A stretch of DNA of 64,000 nt from Sinosporangium siamense (GCF_016863435.1 NZ_BOOW01000013.1:144452-208451), one strand, 5' to 3'. Shown: positions 25,448 through 35,431, numbered from the stretch's first letter. Notes: a model not told the origin generated them from the sequence alone. Numbers and translations: made by a program.

Positions 25448-26526
25448 AGCGCCGTCCCCTCTCCCGGTGCCGATTCCACTGTGACGGTCCCGCCGGTCCT
25501 GGCCGCGCGCTCGCGCATCGCGCACAGGCCGTAGCCGGAGGCGGGTTCGCCGGGATCGAACCCCTTGCCGTCATCGAAAACGTCAAGGGTGATCTCGTCG
25601 TCCATATACGTCAGGGTGAGCGTCACATGCTTGGCCTGGGAGTGTTTGGCGGCGTTGGCCAGCCCCTCCTGGGCCGCGCGCAGGACGGTGGTCTCCACCT
25701 CCGCGCCGAGCGCGCGGGGCTCGCCGTCGACGGTGAGCCCGACCGGGATGCCCATCTCCGACGTCCAGCGTTCGGCCACGCCCCGCAGGGCCTCGTGGAG
25801 CGGCGCGTGTTCCAGCGGCCCGGGGCGCAGCGCGCCGACCGAGCGCCTGGCCTCTCTGAGGTTCTCCCGTGCGAGGAGTTTGGCCTGGGCGATCCGGGTG
25901 CGCAAGGCCGCCGGGTCGTCGAAGTTCTGCTCTGCGGCCTCAAGCTGGGCGATCACCCCGCTGAACCCCTGGGCGAGGGTGTCGTGGATCTCCCCGGCGA
26001 GCCGCGCCCGCTCCTCCAGGACGCCGATGGTCTTGCTCTGCTCGACATGGGTGAGCAGCCGATTGGCGAAAAGTCCCACCATGACGACCAGCACGACGTT
26101 GCCGAGCGGCGTGATGAGCATCCCGGGATCGCGGGAGATGTCGCTCGGATCGACGTCGGCGGCGCTGGCGGTGACAACGAGCAGGGCCGCTCCGGCATAG
26201 CCCCACCTGCCGGGCAGGAGCATGTACGGCAGAGCGAACATGCCCCAGAGCAGCGTCTGATAGACCGGCTCCCGTTTGATCAGAACGTAGAGCAGCGTGA
26301 GAAGCACGAGGAGATGCCACACGTTGGGATTGAGACGTTCGAGCCGCGGAGGGTGGCGGGCGACGAAGAAGGCATACCACCCGCCCATCACCGCCGTCAG
26401 CGCGAGGGTGACCGGGGTCTCCGCCGGCTTGCCCTCGCCCAGCAGCATGGACCCCGTGACCACGGTAAGGCAGGCGAAGAAGAGCAGATGGAAGGCGCGC
26501 AGCCATCTGGTCTCCTCATCGTTCAC
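25423..26526 (-). CDS. NarL-type (HisKA_3) sensor histidine kinase
   Basis: A 367-residue kinase. The N-terminal half carries about five or six membrane spans without a large periplasmic loop. The dimerisation domain has the phosphorylated His in LAGEIHDTLAQGFSGVIAQL, the HisKA_3 signature. The ATPase domain shows QEGLANAAKHSQAKHV (N box), FDDGKGFDPG (G1) and GYGLCAMRERAARTGG (G2). The GTG start is one base from the stop of the ABC permease gene. In such actinomycete operons the kinase often senses a membrane-active compound that the linked ABC exporter removes. Confidence 0.9.
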   Translation of the reverse strand: MNDEETRWLRAFHLLFFACLTVVTGSMLLGEGKPAETPVTLALTAVMGGWYAFFVARHPPRLERLNPNVWHLLVLLTLLYVLIKREPVYQTLLWGMFALPYMLLPGRWGYAGAALLVVTASAADVDPSDISRDPGMLITPLGNVVLVVMVGLFANRLLTHVEQSKTIGVLEERARLAGEIHDTLAQGFSGVIAQLEAAEQNFDDPAALRTRIAQAKLLARENLREARRSVGALRPGPLEHAPLHEALRGVAERWTSEMGIPVGLTVDGEPRALGAEVETTVLRAAQEGLANAAKHSQAKHVTLTLTYMDDEITLDVFDDGKGFDPGEPASGYGLCAMRERAARTGGTVTVESAPGEGTALCLSIPCA

Positions 26527-26527
26527 G

Positions 26528-27229
26528 TCATCGATCCCATCTGAAGAGGAAGGCGGCTCCCGCCGTACATATCACGATTATGCCGATAAGCAGGAGGAAC
26601 GGCATGAGCGTGGGAGTCTCGAACCACCCCTGGCGCAGCGCCGTGACGCCGTAGGTGAGCGGCAGGAAGTCGCCGACGCGCTGCACCGACTCGGGCAGCC
26701 CGCCGCGCGGCACCGCCGCGCCGGCCAGGAAGATGCTCGGGAACATCACCATCAGGCCCATCACACCCGCGCTGATCGCCGTCCGGGCTACAGAGGCGAT
26801 CAGGAAGCCCAGCGTGTTGGCCATCGTCGAGCACAGTAGGAAGGCGAGCGCGAGCGACAGCGGATGCCGCGGCGGGTCCACGCCGAAGACGAGGATGCCC
26901 GCGCCGACGATGATCAGCGTGGCCAGCAGGCCCAGCACCATCTGCGCCACGAACTGGGCACCCAGCAGCGCGAGCGGCGAGATCGGCGTCGTCGCCAGGC
27001 GGCGCAGCACCTTGCCTTCGCGATAGGAGCCGATGACACCGGGGAGTGTGTTGATGCCGCCGATCGCCAACGCCATGGCGATATAGCCGGGCAGGAAGTT
27101 CGTGAGCGTCTTGTTCTCGCTGTTCAGGATCAGCAGTAGCAGGGGGAGCGCCACCATGAAGAACACGTTGCCGCTGTCCCTCGCCAGCAGCTTCAACTCC
27201 ATCGCGGCGAGGTGGGTGAAAGGCCTCAT
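26528..27229 (-). CDS. ABC-2 type exporter permease
   Basis: A 233-residue protein with about six membrane spans. The sequence FLPGYIAMALAIGGINTLPG, then YREGKVLRRLATTPISPLAL, is typical of the ABC2_membrane family (YREGKVL...LATTP). It overlaps the ATPase gene by 4 bases (ATGA) and precedes the histidine kinase by one base. The four genes ATPase-permease-kinase-regulator form one leftward operon. Confidence 0.88.
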   Translation of the reverse strand: MRPFTHLAAMELKLLARDSGNVFFMVALPLLLLILNSENKTLTNFLPGYIAMALAIGGINTLPGVIGSYREGKVLRRLATTPISPLALLGAQFVAQMVLGLLATLIIVGAGILVFGVDPPRHPLSLALAFLLCSTMANTLGFLIASVARTAISAGVMGLMVMFPSIFLAGAAVPRGGLPESVQRVGDFLPLTYGVTALRQGWFETPTLMPFLLLIGIIVICTAGAAFLFRWDR

Positions 27230-27939
27230 CGCGCTGCCCTCGCTAGAGCGATGTATGCCTGGTCGAGGGAGTTCGTCCCGGTCTGCTGAATGAGTTCCTG
27301 AGGTGTGCCCATCGCGATGATCCTGCCCCGGTCAAACACCGCCACCCGGTCGCACAACACCTCGGCCTCGTCCATGAAGTGGCTGACCAGCACCGCCGTG
27401 GTGCCCGACGCCTTGAGGTCCCCGATCAGCGTCCAGGTGTCACGGCGCGCGACCGGGTCCAGCCCGGTGGTCAGCTCGTCGAGCACCACGACCTCCGGGT
27501 CGCCGACCAGGGCCAGCGCGAGCTGGAGCCGCTGTTTCTGCCCTCCCGACAGATCGCCGAACGCCTTGTCGCGCATCGGCTCCAGGTCCCACTGCTCCAT
27601 TACGCGCCGCCAGTCCGCGGGCCGCCGATAGAACGCCGCGAACAACCTCAGCGCCTCGCCCACCCTCAACCTGGCCGGCAGTGCGCTCTCCTGGAGTTGC
27701 GCCCCGGTGCGCTGCGCGAGAGTACGGCGCTGCCGGGCCGGATCGAGCCCGAGCACCCGCACGGTTCCCGAGTCGGGGCGGCGGAGCCCGAGCAGGCACT
27801 CCACCGTGGTCGTCTTCCCGGCTCCGTTGCGGCCCACCAGCCCGAACGTCTCACCCGCCGCCACCGTGAAGGACACGCCGTCCACGGCCAGGGTCTCGCC
27901 ATATCGCTTGTGGAGGTCCTTGACCTCGATGGCTGTCAT
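27226..27939 (-). CDS. ABC exporter ATP-binding protein
   Basis: A 237-residue ATPase. Walker A is GLVGRNGAGKTTT, the signature is FGDLSGGQKQRLQLALAL, Walker B is VVVLDELTTGLDP, and the switch His is VLVSHFMDEAE. The start is the ATG at 27939; open sequence upstream to 27975 has no ribosome site. This is the DrrA/CcmA-like branch. With the permease it would export a drug or lipid-like compound; the substrate is unknown. Confidence 0.92.
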   Translation of the reverse strand: MTAIEVKDLHKRYGETLAVDGVSFTVAAGETFGLVGRNGAGKTTTVECLLGLRRPDSGTVRVLGLDPARQRRTLAQRTGAQLQESALPARLRVGEALRLFAAFYRRPADWRRVMEQWDLEPMRDKAFGDLSGGQKQRLQLALALVGDPEVVVLDELTTGLDPVARRDTWTLIGDLKASGTTAVLVSHFMDEAEVLCDRVAVFDRGRIIAMGTPQELIQQTGTNSLDQAYIALARAAR

Positions 27940-28026
27940 AAGGCAAGCCTCGAACGGCGAAGCCCGGCGCGGCATCCTTCACGCCGTTGGCCGCCATCCT
28001 CCCTTTGGAGGAGTGAGGCGGGTTTT

Positions 28027-28069
28027 CCGATCGCCTGCGGCTGGGGCGTGGCCAACCGCAGGCGATCGG
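28027..28069 (-). terminator. Strong hairpin after the ATP-binding regulator gene
   Basis: A perfect 14-bp stem, CCGATCGCCTGCGG (28027-28040) and CCGCAGGCGATCGG (28056-28069), with a 15-base loop. It lies 12 bases downstream of the 28082 stop. There is no long U-run, as is common in high-GC actinomycetes. Confidence 0.7.
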
Positions 28070-28081
28070 CCGAGCGGGCCG

Positions 28082-28498
28082 TCACCCCGCAGGGGAGGCG
28101 GCCCGCTCGAGCATGGCGAAGACGATCTTGCCACCGGGCGCCGGGCGGTGGCCCCACTTGGCGGCGAGTTCGTCGACGAGCAGCAGACCCCTGCCGCACT
28201 CGTCGTCGGCCTCGGGACACTGCTTGACGGGGATCCCGGGAGCCCGGTCGCGGACCTCGATATGGAGGAACTGAAAGTCCTCTGAGGGAAAGAGGCCGAC
28301 CCCGATGACTTTCCCGGAGCGGATGGCGTTGGCCACCAATTCGGTTAGCACAATTGCGGCCGTGGAGTATAGCTCTGGCATATCCCAATCGGAGAGTGCC
28401 GAGGCGAGTAAGGCGCGGCAGTCCGGGGCAGCGTCCGGAATAGGGAGAAATGCCCGAGAAACCCCATATGGATCGCTCTGTGCGCTGGCATTCACCAT
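28082..28498 (-). CDS. Anti-sigma-factor-like ATP-binding protein (HATPase_c_2)
   Basis: A 138-residue GHKL-fold protein: AAIVLTELVANAIRSGKVIG (N box), HIEVRDRAPGIPV (G1-like) and DECGRGLLLVDELAAKWG (G2-like). This is the SpoIIAB/RsbW-like family, abundant in actinomycetes, usually paired with an XRE or DUF397 protein. The XRE/TPR regulator at 28720 is transcribed divergently from a 220-bp region, which fits this pairing. The start has AGGAGG about 11 bases upstream, rather far. Kinase activity on a partner is possible but unproven. Confidence 0.82.
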   Translation of the reverse strand: MVNASAQSDPYGVSRAFLPIPDAAPDCRALLASALSDWDMPELYSTAAIVLTELVANAIRSGKVIGVGLFPSEDFQFLHIEVRDRAPGIPVKQCPEADDECGRGLLLVDELAAKWGHRPAPGGKIVFAMLERAASPAG

Positions 28499-28719
28499 AT
28501 GAATGAGGTCCTCCTAGGCGATCAAGGGCTTACATGCATTGGACCAATGGGCCACCTTGGGATGTCCTGACGCTTGAGCATGGATCTGTCCTGGGGGAGC
28601 AACCATGACGGGGAAGGTATACGCGACATGTATGGAATGTATGTGGATCATGACCTACTGTGACGGTAAGAGTTAGGTAAGTGAATACTCGCTCCGGTGC
28701 CCCGAGGTAGGTCTCACCG

Positions 28720-30222
28720 ATGAGTCGACCAAGCGCTTCGCGTTACTGCGGATGCGGGACGCGCCTCGGCCTCGACAATTCTCGAGATCGTTGCAGCCCA
28801 TGTGAGAGGAAGCGAATCTCTCTCCGTGCCGAAGTCCCCGTGGTGCCGCCTGCCTTCTGGGACACCCCGCAGTTCCGCGACGCGTTCGCCGGGCAGCATA
28901 TGGGCCGCGTCTCGCGTGCCTACCGCAAACATGAGCGGCACGCGGCCTACTACGGCCGCGACGGCATCCCGCAGGAGCTCATGGGCGCCTGGCTCGGCCT
29001 CACCCAGGCCCAGGTGAGCCGGATCGAGAACGGGCCGCCGATGCGCAGCCTGGACAACCTCGCCCACTGGGCGAGGACCCTCCGTGTCCCGAGTCACCTG
29101 CTGTGGTTCAAACTCCTCGACGAACCCTTGGCGGATCCGCCGGCACCCCACGCGGCTGAGGAATATGCCCTGGCGCAACCAGACGTCACTCTCAGTCGAC
29201 AGGAAGACGATGTGAATCGCCGCGAACTGCTACGCATCATGAGCATGTCCAGCACGCTCATCGCTGTGGCACCCGTCGATCCGGCCGGCTGGGAGTGGCC
29301 TGAGAGCGTCCCGCGCGAGGCCGGCGCCGATCCGCTCTGGCGGCACGCCACGCGGGGCAGCGAACTCTGGCAGGTCTACAGCCGCTCCCGATCGAAACGC
29401 TCCACCTTCCCCCTCGTGCGCGACCAGCTCGACGTCCTCACCGCGAACCTGCAACGGACCCGCGACCAGGCCACCCACCGGAGCCTCTGCGAACTCGTCA
29501 GCGAGCTTTACCAGCTCGCCGGGGAGATCCTCTTCGACTGCGACAACTATTCCGACGCGGCCCAGTGCTACACCTTGGCGACCCTCGCGGGACGGGAGGC
29601 CGAATCATATGACCTCTGGGCCGCGGCCCTCATCCGTCATTCCTTCGTGAGTTTGTACAGCAAACAGTTCGACAAGGCTGCCGCCATGCTCGATCTGGCG
29701 TCCCGCATCGCGCAGCGGGGCGACAACTCCCTGTCCACTCGGTATTGGGCTCATGCCGTACAGGCGCACGCCTTGGCGGGGCTCGCCGACGCGGACGGGT
29801 GCAATCGGGCACTGGACACGGCGGAAGAGGTGCGGAACCTCACGGGGAGGGTTCACAACGGAGGGTGGCTGCGATTCCACGGAGGGCGATTGGCGGAGGA
29901 GCGGGGCGCCTGCTATGTCCGACTAAACAGGCCGGACCTCGCGGAATCCGTCTTAGCCGAGGTGGTGAAGGACGGCGTTTCCCCGCGACGTCTGGCCAGC
30001 ATTCACGTCGATCTCGCCATCCTCGGCGTGCAGTCCCGGGATCCCGCGCGCGTCACCGTCCACGCGACGGCGGCGATTGAGGCGATGCGGGACACAGGAT
30101 CCGGCTACGTGGGTCGTAAACTTCAGGGACTCCAGGTTCAACTTATCCCGCTATTGGGGGATGGTTGGGCACGCCGGCTCCATGAGCAGATCAGGGCCGT
30201 CACCAGCCTGGCTGCTCGGTGA
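28720..30222 (+). CDS. XRE-family regulator with C-terminal TPR-like repeats
   Basis: A 500-residue protein. The N-terminus has a short four-Cys motif (CGCGTRLGLDNSRDRCSPCE) that looks like a zinc ribbon. The HTH follows (PQELMGAWLGLTQAQVSRIE NG). A long alpha-helical region of TPR type covers about 200-490, for example SLCELVSELYQLAGEILFDC and SYDLWAAALIRHSFVSLYSK. This architecture matches the actinomycete XRE/TPR regulators that often sense peptides and act with an ATP-binding anti-sigma-like protein, encoded divergently here. The ATG at 28720 is the only reasonable start. Confidence 0.85.
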   Translation: MSRPSASRYCGCGTRLGLDNSRDRCSPCERKRISLRAEVPVVPPAFWDTPQFRDAFAGQHMGRVSRAYRKHERHAAYYGRDGIPQELMGAWLGLTQAQVSRIENGPPMRSLDNLAHWARTLRVPSHLLWFKLLDEPLADPPAPHAAEEYALAQPDVTLSRQEDDVNRRELLRIMSMSSTLIAVAPVDPAGWEWPESVPREAGADPLWRHATRGSELWQVYSRSRSKRSTFPLVRDQLDVLTANLQRTRDQATHRSLCELVSELYQLAGEILFDCDNYSDAAQCYTLATLAGREAESYDLWAAALIRHSFVSLYSKQFDKAAAMLDLASRIAQRGDNSLSTRYWAHAVQAHALAGLADADGCNRALDTAEEVRNLTGRVHNGGWLRFHGGRLAEERGACYVRLNRPDLAESVLAEVVKDGVSPRRLASIHVDLAILGVQSRDPARVTVHATAAIEAMRDTGSGYVGRKLQGLQVQLIPLLGDGWARRLHEQIRAVTSLAAR

Positions 30223-30236
30223 CGAGAGGGAAGGCA

Positions 30237-30599
30237 ATGGCACAGGTCGAACGGGCGAGAATCTTTCGCGAGGCGTGGATCGCGGGGGTGCGGAAGTACT
30301 ATCCGGGCGAACCCAAAGGCGGATATGTCGCACCGTGGGAGGAGATGCCGGATTGGGAACGCGAGTGTGCCGCTGCTGTCTACGATCAGGTAATCGCCTT
30401 TATCGACGCCACCGGGGGAGGGGCCGCCAAGCTGACCCGTGGACAGAAGGGGAAGTTTGTGGCGGTTTGCTGGGTGGGGCAGATCTACAAGCATGTGCCG
30501 GATCCCAAACCTTCGTATGTCGCGGACTGGGACGACCTACCGAAGTGGCAGCAGGAGACGGACGCGGACATCTTTGAGCGCATCGAAGCGGAACGATGA
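30237..30599 (+). CDS. Small conserved hypothetical protein with two related W-x-x-(M/L)-P units
   Basis: A 120-residue protein starting MAQVERARIFREAWIAGVRK, with GAGAGGGAAGG as ribosome site. It contains two similar units: GGYVAPWEEMPDWERECAAA and PSYVADWDDLPKWQQETDAD, each followed by an amphipathic helix. The (W/Y)-x-x-LP-x-(W/Q)-E pattern faintly resembles RyR-type domains. It follows the XRE/TPR gene by 14 bases, so the two are probably co-transcribed. Function is unknown. Confidence 0.7.
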   Translation: MAQVERARIFREAWIAGVRKYYPGEPKGGYVAPWEEMPDWERECAAAVYDQVIAFIDATGGGAAKLTRGQKGKFVAVCWVGQIYKHVPDPKPSYVADWDDLPKWQQETDADIFERIEAER

Positions 30600-30744
30600 T
30601 GCTCTGACCCGGTTCGGTCGGGCCGCTTACCAGCCGGGCCTTTCGGGGGTAGAAGGTGAATGGGGCTTCCTCCCGGCCCCGGGCTTCCGGTGCCCTGCCG
30701 TACCGGCGCCAGTACTGGGCGATTAAGCGCCAGAAAAGAGGATA

Positions 30745-30786
30745 AAAGGGTGCACGGGCTCTGGTGGGAGAGCCCATGCACCCTTT
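30745..30786. terminator. Bidirectional terminator hairpin
   Basis: Arms AAAGGGTGCACGGGCTCT (30745-30762) and AGAGCCCATGCACCCTTT (30769-30786) pair with one mismatch around a 6-base loop. It lies between convergent stops at 30599 (+) and 30816 (-) and could serve both. Confidence 0.8.
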
Positions 30787-30815
30787 CGTGCTATGTGAGA
30801 CCCGCCGTCGGACCG

Positions 30816-31712
30816 TCAGGCGGTTTGTTCGATGGCGGGGTCTTCCGGTTCGTGGTAGCCGCTGGGGACGACCACGACCGGGCAGTGGGCGTGGTGGATG
30901 ACGCCGCGGCTTATGGAGCCGAGGATGGCGGCGCGGAAGCCGCCGAGGCCGCGGGAGCCGACGACGACGAGGTCGGCCTGCTCGGAGGCGTCGGTGAGGG
31001 CGGACACGGGGTGGTCGGAGACGGTGGTCTTGGTGGCGGAGACCTCGGGGTGCCGGGCGAGCCAGGGGGCGAGGGCCTCCTTCACCGCCTCGTCGCTCTT
31101 GATGAACAGATCGTCGGTGGGCGGCGCGTAGCCCGCTGTGAAGGAGGTGACCAGCGGATGCTGCCAGGCGTAGACCACTTCCAGGGTCGCGTTGCGGCGG
31201 GACGCCTCCTCGAAGGCGTAGTCCAGGGCCGCCTGGGCCTGGCGTGAGCCGTCGAAGCCGACGACGATCTTGCCGTGGAGGACGTCCGGGGTCTCCCGTA
31301 CGACCACCACCGGGCAGGCGGCATGGCCGGCCAGCCCGACGCTGACCGATCCCGCGAGCAGGCCGGTGAAGCCGCCGTGCCCGCGGTTGCCCACGACGAC
31401 CTGGATCGCGTTGTCCGACTCCTTGAGCAGATTCTCGGTGATCTTCCCGGCGGGCATCCGGGTGTTGATCTCGATCCCGGGCGCCTGGACACGGGCGTAT
31501 TCGACCGCCGCGGCAACCACACCTTCGCAATAGCCGGCCATGCCTTCGGTCGAAAGAGGCACCGGCTGGGAGGGCACGTCATAGATCCAGGACTCGCACA
31601 CGTGCACGATGGTGAGCGGGCAGCCGCGCCGGGCGGCATCCTCCGCAGCCCATTTCACCGCAGTGGTCGCAGGTGCCGACCCATCCGTGCCAACTGCGAT
31701 ATATCCGGACAT
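30816..31712 (-). CDS. Tandem-domain universal stress protein
   Basis: A 298-residue protein with two UspA domains. The first starts IAVGTDGSAPATTAVKWAAE and ends with the ATP-binding loop GNRGHGGFTGLLAGSVS. The second starts KIVVGFDGSRQAQAALDYAF and ends GSRGLGGFRAAILGSIS. Both G-2x-G-9x-G-S loops are intact, indicating nucleotide binding. The ATG at 31712 has AGAGGAG 6 bases upstream. Tandem USPs of this kind are prominent DosR/DevR targets in mycobacteria. A DevR-like box lies about 90 bases upstream, shared with the divergent ackA. Confidence 0.9.
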   Translation of the reverse strand: MSGYIAVGTDGSAPATTAVKWAAEDAARRGCPLTIVHVCESWIYDVPSQPVPLSTEGMAGYCEGVVAAAVEYARVQAPGIEINTRMPAGKITENLLKESDNAIQVVVGNRGHGGFTGLLAGSVSVGLAGHAACPVVVVRETPDVLHGKIVVGFDGSRQAQAALDYAFEEASRRNATLEVVYAWQHPLVTSFTAGYAPPTDDLFIKSDEAVKEALAPWLARHPEVSATKTTVSDHPVSALTDASEQADLVVVGSRGLGGFRAAILGSISRGVIHHAHCPVVVVPSGYHEPEDPAIEQTA

Positions 31713-31801
31713 GAGTGGCTCCTCTCTTCTGTTGTGGACCAGCCACATCCCCACTGTCGCCCAGGTAGGGCACCGCCTCCAGAGCCCCCGGTCCCACTCC
31801 G

Positions 31802-31821
31802 TTAGGGACCTTCGACCCGAA
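31802..31821 (+). promoter_or_regulatory. DevR/DosR-like box between usp and ackA
   Basis: TTAGGGACCTTCGACCCGAA closely follows the mycobacterial DosR consensus TTSGGGACTWWAGTCCCSAA. It is 33 bases upstream of the ackA start and about 90 bases upstream of the usp start, so one site may serve both. Confidence 0.7.
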
Positions 31822-31853
31822 TTCTCGGCACCGGTGTGGGGAGACTCAGCAAC

Positions 31854-33068
31854 GTGAGCGACCACGTCCTCGTCCTGAACATCGGCTCGTCGTCGATCAA
31901 ATACGAGCTGCTCGACCCCGGCACCGGCGCCCGCACGGCAGTCGGCCTGGTGGAGCGCGTCGGCGACGGCGAAGGGCGGCTGATCCACCGCCCGAAAGAC
32001 GGCGAAGCCTATGAAAGGCGCGAACCGTACCCCGACCACCAGGCCGCGATGGACGCGGTCGTGGCGGCGTTCGCGGCTGCCGGGCCGGACCTGGCGAGCC
32101 TGCGGCTGCGCGCGATCGGCCACCGTGTGGTGCACGGCGGCACCCGCTTCCGCGAACCCACCGTGATCGACGAGAAGGTGATCGAGGAGATCGAGGCCCT
32201 CAGCCCGCTCGCCCCCCTGCACAACCCGGCCAACGTCACCGGCATCCGTACGGCGATGCGCCTGTTTCCGGACATCCCGCAGGTGGCGGTGTTCGACACG
32301 GCGTTCCATCACACACTGCCGCCCGAGGCGTACACCTACGCGGTGCCCAGGGAATGGGCCAAGGAGCATGGTGTGCGGAGATACGGCTTCCACGGCACCT
32401 CCTACGCCTATGTGTGCCGCCACGCCGCGAAACTCCTGGGCCGCCCGCTCGGCGAACTCGACCTGATCGTGCTCCACCTCGGCAACGGCGCCAGCGCGGC
32501 GGCCGTGCACCACGGGCGCAGCGTCGACACCTCGATGGGCATGACCCCGATGGAGGGGCTGGTCATGGGCACCCGCAGCGGCGACGTCGACCCCATCCTG
32601 CCGCTCTTCCTGCTCAGGGAACTCGGCCTCACCCCCGACGCGGCGGAACAGGTGTTGTCCAGCGGAAGCGGCATGCGCGCCCTGACCGGCGAAACCGATA
32701 TGCGCGACATCTGGCGACTGGCCGATGCGGGGGACGGGCACGCGCGCCTTGGGCTGGAGATCTACGCGCGCCGCATCCGCAAGTACATCGGCGCTTACTA
32801 CGCCCTGCTCGGCCGCCTGGACGCCATCGTCTTCACCGCCGGCGTGGGCGAACACGACGCGCGCACCCGCGCCGCAGCCCTCAGGGGGCTGGAACGGCTC
32901 GGCCTCGTCGTCGATCAAAGTCGCAACGAGGCCGCCTCGACCGGTGCCCGCGCCGTCTCACCACCCGGCGCGGAGGTCGCCGTCCTGGTCGTCCCCACCG
33001 ACGAGGAGGCGGAGATCGCCGCCGAGGCCCTCGCCGTACTGGGGTCGAATCAGCGCCGGGATCAGTAA
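31854..33068 (+). CDS. ackA: Acetate kinase
   Basis: A 404-residue kinase. The first phosphate motif is [17 protein letters not shown] (usual NxGSSS(I/L)K). Other conserved blocks are [53 protein letters not shown] and [13 protein letters not shown]. It converts acetyl phosphate and ADP to acetate and ATP. The GTG at 31854 is preferred, with GGGGAG upstream. It converges on the phosphoketolase gene and the two stops overlap by 7 bases. Since phosphoketolase makes acetyl phosphate, the two enzymes form a phosphoketolase-acetate kinase ATP-yielding shunt. Confidence 0.95.
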   Translation: MSDHVLVLNIGSSSIKYELLDPGTGARTAVGLVERVGDGEGRLIHRPKDGEAYERREPYPDHQAAMDAVVAAFAAAGPDLASLRLRAIGHRVVHGGTRFREPTVIDEKVIEEIEALSPLAPLHNPANVTGIRTAMRLFPDIPQVAVFDTAFHHTLPPEAYTYAVPREWAKEHGVRRYGFHGTSYAYVCRHAAKLLGRPLGELDLIVLHLGNGASAAAVHHGRSVDTSMGMTPMEGLVMGTRSGDVDPILPLFLLRELGLTPDAAEQVLSSGSGMRALTGETDMRDIWRLADAGDGHARLGLEIYARRIRKYIGAYYALLGRLDAIVFTAGVGEHDARTRAAALRGLERLGLVVDQSRNEAASTGARAVSPPGAEVAVLVVPTDEEAEIAAEALAVLGSNQRRDQ

Positions 33069-35377
33069 GGCCAGACCCAGTCTCTGATGAACGCCGGGTC
33101 GTCTCCGTGCTCGCGGGTGTAGATGCGGGCGCGCAGCCGTTCGTCGGCCATCTCCTGACGCAGATGGGCGGCCCTGGACATCAGATGCGGCACCCGGTCG
33201 ATCACATCCATCACCAGGTGGAACCTGTCGATGTCGTTGAGCATCGCCATATCGAAGGGGGTGGTCGTCGTGCCCTCCTCCTTGTAGCCGCGCACGTGGA
33301 TGTTGCCGTGCCCGTTGCGGCGATAGGTGAGCCGGTGGATCAGCCACGGATAGCCGTGGAAGTTGAAGATGATCGGCTTGTCACTCGTGAAAAGCGTGTC
33401 GAACTCGGCGTCCGACATGCCGTGCGGGTGCTCGGAAGCCGGTTGCAATCGCATCAGATCCACCACGTTCACCACGCGCACCCGCAAGTCCGGCAGGTGC
33501 TCACGCAGGATCGCCGCCGCCGCGAGCGTCTCCAGGGTGGGCACATCGCCCGCACAGGCCAGCACGACGTCCGGATCCTCCCCGCCGTCGGTCGAGGCCC
33601 AGGTCAGGATGCCCGCCCCGCGTGCGCAGTGGGCGATCGCCTCCCGCATGGAGAACAGGTCGAGCACCGGCTGCTTGCCCGCCACGACGACGTTCACATA
33701 GTCGCGTGAGCGCAGGCAGTGGTCGGCGGTGGAGAGGAGCGTATTGGCGTCCGGGGGCAGGTAGACACGCACGATCGACGACTTCTTGTTCATGACGACG
33801 TCCAGGAAGCCGGGATCCTGATGGCTGAACCCGTTGTGGTCCTGACGCCAGACATGTGATGACAGCAGGTAGTTCAACGACGCGATCGGCCGCCGCCAGG
33901 GGATGTTCTTCGCCGACTCCAGCCACTTGGCGTGCTGGTTGAACATCGCATCCACGATGTGGATGAAAGCCTCATAGCAATTGAACAGCCCGTGCCGCCC
34001 GGTGAGCAGATATCCCTCCAGCCACCCCTGGCACAGGTGCTCGCTCAAAACCTCCATCACCCGCCCATCCGGCGCGAGATGCTCATCGGTCTTCAGAATC
34101 TCCGCATCCCACGCACGATCGGTCACCTCGAACACCGCCGACAACCGGTTCGACGCGGTCTCATCCGGCCCCATCAGCCGGAAGTTCTCCGGATTGGCGG
34201 CGATCACATCCCGCAGGAACCCGCCTAGCACCCGCGTCGGCTCACTCGACTCCGTCGCAGGCGACTTCACCTGTACGGCATAGGCCCGGAAGTCCGGCAG
34301 CGTGAGCGGGCGCAGCAACTCGCCCCCGTTGGCGTGCGGATTGGCGCTCATCCGCCTCGTCCCGCGCGGCGCGGCCTCGGTCACCGTCACCGTGGGCCGC
34401 CCCTCGGCGTCGAACAGCTCGTCCGGCCGGTAGGACCGCATCCAGTCCTCCAGCATGGCCAGATGCACGGCGTCGTCCCTGACCTGCGACAGCGGCACCT
34501 GATGGGACCGCCACGTGCCCTCCACCGGTTTCCCGTCGACCTCGCGCGGGCCCGTCCACCCCTTGGGGGTGCGTAGCACGATCATGGGCGGCCGGGCCCC
34601 GGCCAGGCCGCTTTTGATCTCGGCGATCTGCTCGAACACGAGATCCAGCGTGCGGATCATCGTCTCGTGCATCACCGCCGGATCGTCCCCCGACACGATG
34701 TGCGGGCGGTAGCCGTACCCCTCGAAGAGTTTGATCAGCTCCACCTCGGGGATGCGGGCGAGCACGGTGGGGCCCGCGATCTTGTAGCCGTTGAGGTGGA
34801 GGATGGGGAGCACGATCCCGTCCCGCCGGGGATCGATGAACTTGTTCGAGTGCCAGCTCGCCGCCAGCGGGCCGGTCTCCGCCTCGCCGTCTCCGACCAC
34901 ACACGCGACCACCAGGTCCGGGTTGTCGAACGCCGCGCCGTAGGCGTGTGCCAGGGCGTAGCCGAGTTCACCCCCTTCGTGGATCGAACCGGGTGTCTCG
35001 GGCGCCACGTGGCTGGGGATCCCGCCGGGGAAGGAGAACTGCCGGAACAGCCGCCGCATCCCCTCAGCGTTCATCGCCACATCCGGATAAATCTCGCTAT
35101 AGGTGCCTTCCAGCCAGGCGTGCGCCACCGCCGCCGGCCCCCCGTGCCCCGGGCCCGCGATGTAGATCATGTCCTGGCCGCGCTCGACGATCACCCGGTT
35201 GAGATGGGCGAAACAGAAGTTCAGCCCCGGTGTCGTCCCCCAGTGACCGAGCAGGCGGGGTTTCACGTGCTCCGGCCGCAGTGGCTCCTTCAGCAGCGGA
35301 TTGTCCAGCAGGTAGATCTGCCCCACGGACAGATAGTTCGCGGCTCGCCAGAAGGCGTCGATCTCCTTGACATGCAT
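33062..35377 (-). CDS. xfp: Xylulose-5-phosphate/fructose-6-phosphate phosphoketolase
   Basis: A 771-residue thiamine diphosphate enzyme. N-terminal signatures are [36 protein letters not shown] and [12 protein letters not shown]. The ThDP site motif is [20 protein letters not shown], and the second half carries [17 protein letters not shown] and [18 protein letters not shown]. It splits xylulose-5-P or fructose-6-P with phosphate into acetyl-P plus glyceraldehyde-3-P or erythrose-4-P. The ATG is at 35377 and a DevR-like box lies about 35 bases upstream. Full length and all conserved motifs are present. Confidence 0.96.
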   Translation of the reverse strand: MHVKEIDAFWRAANYLSVGQIYLLDNPLLKEPLRPEHVKPRLLGHWGTTPGLNFCFAHLNRVIVERGQDMIYIAGPGHGGPAAVAHAWLEGTYSEIYPDVAMNAEGMRRLFRQFSFPGGIPSHVAPETPGSIHEGGELGYALAHAYGAAFDNPDLVVACVVGDGEAETGPLAASWHSNKFIDPRRDGIVLPILHLNGYKIAGPTVLARIPEVELIKLFEGYGYRPHIVSGDDPAVMHETMIRTLDLVFEQIAEIKSGLAGARPPMIVLRTPKGWTGPREVDGKPVEGTWRSHQVPLSQVRDDAVHLAMLEDWMRSYRPDELFDAEGRPTVTVTEAAPRGTRRMSANPHANGGELLRPLTLPDFRAYAVQVKSPATESSEPTRVLGGFLRDVIAANPENFRLMGPDETASNRLSAVFEVTDRAWDAEILKTDEHLAPDGRVMEVLSEHLCQGWLEGYLLTGRHGLFNCYEAFIHIVDAMFNQHAKWLESAKNIPWRRPIASLNYLLSSHVWRQDHNGFSHQDPGFLDVVMNKKSSIVRVYLPPDANTLLSTADHCLRSRDYVNVVVAGKQPVLDLFSMREAIAHCARGAGILTWASTDGGEDPDVVLACAGDVPTLETLAAAAILREHLPDLRVRVVNVVDLMRLQPASEHPHGMSDAEFDTLFTSDKPIIFNFHGYPWLIHRLTYRRNGHGNIHVRGYKEEGTTTTPFDMAMLNDIDRFHLVMDVIDRVPHLMSRAAHLRQEMADERLRARIYTREHGDDPAFIRDWVWPY

Positions 35378-35411
35378 ACCTTCGACGCTTCCCCCGCTGC
35401 CTCCGGTAAAC

Positions 35412-35431
35412 CAGGGACCTTAGTCACCGGG
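35412..35431 (-). promoter_or_regulatory. DevR/DosR-like box upstream of xfp
   Basis: CCAGGGACCTTAGTCACCGG (+ strand reading) keeps the core GGGAC-N-TTAGTC of the DosR consensus. It sits 35 bases before the xfp start on the opposite strand. Confidence 0.65.
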
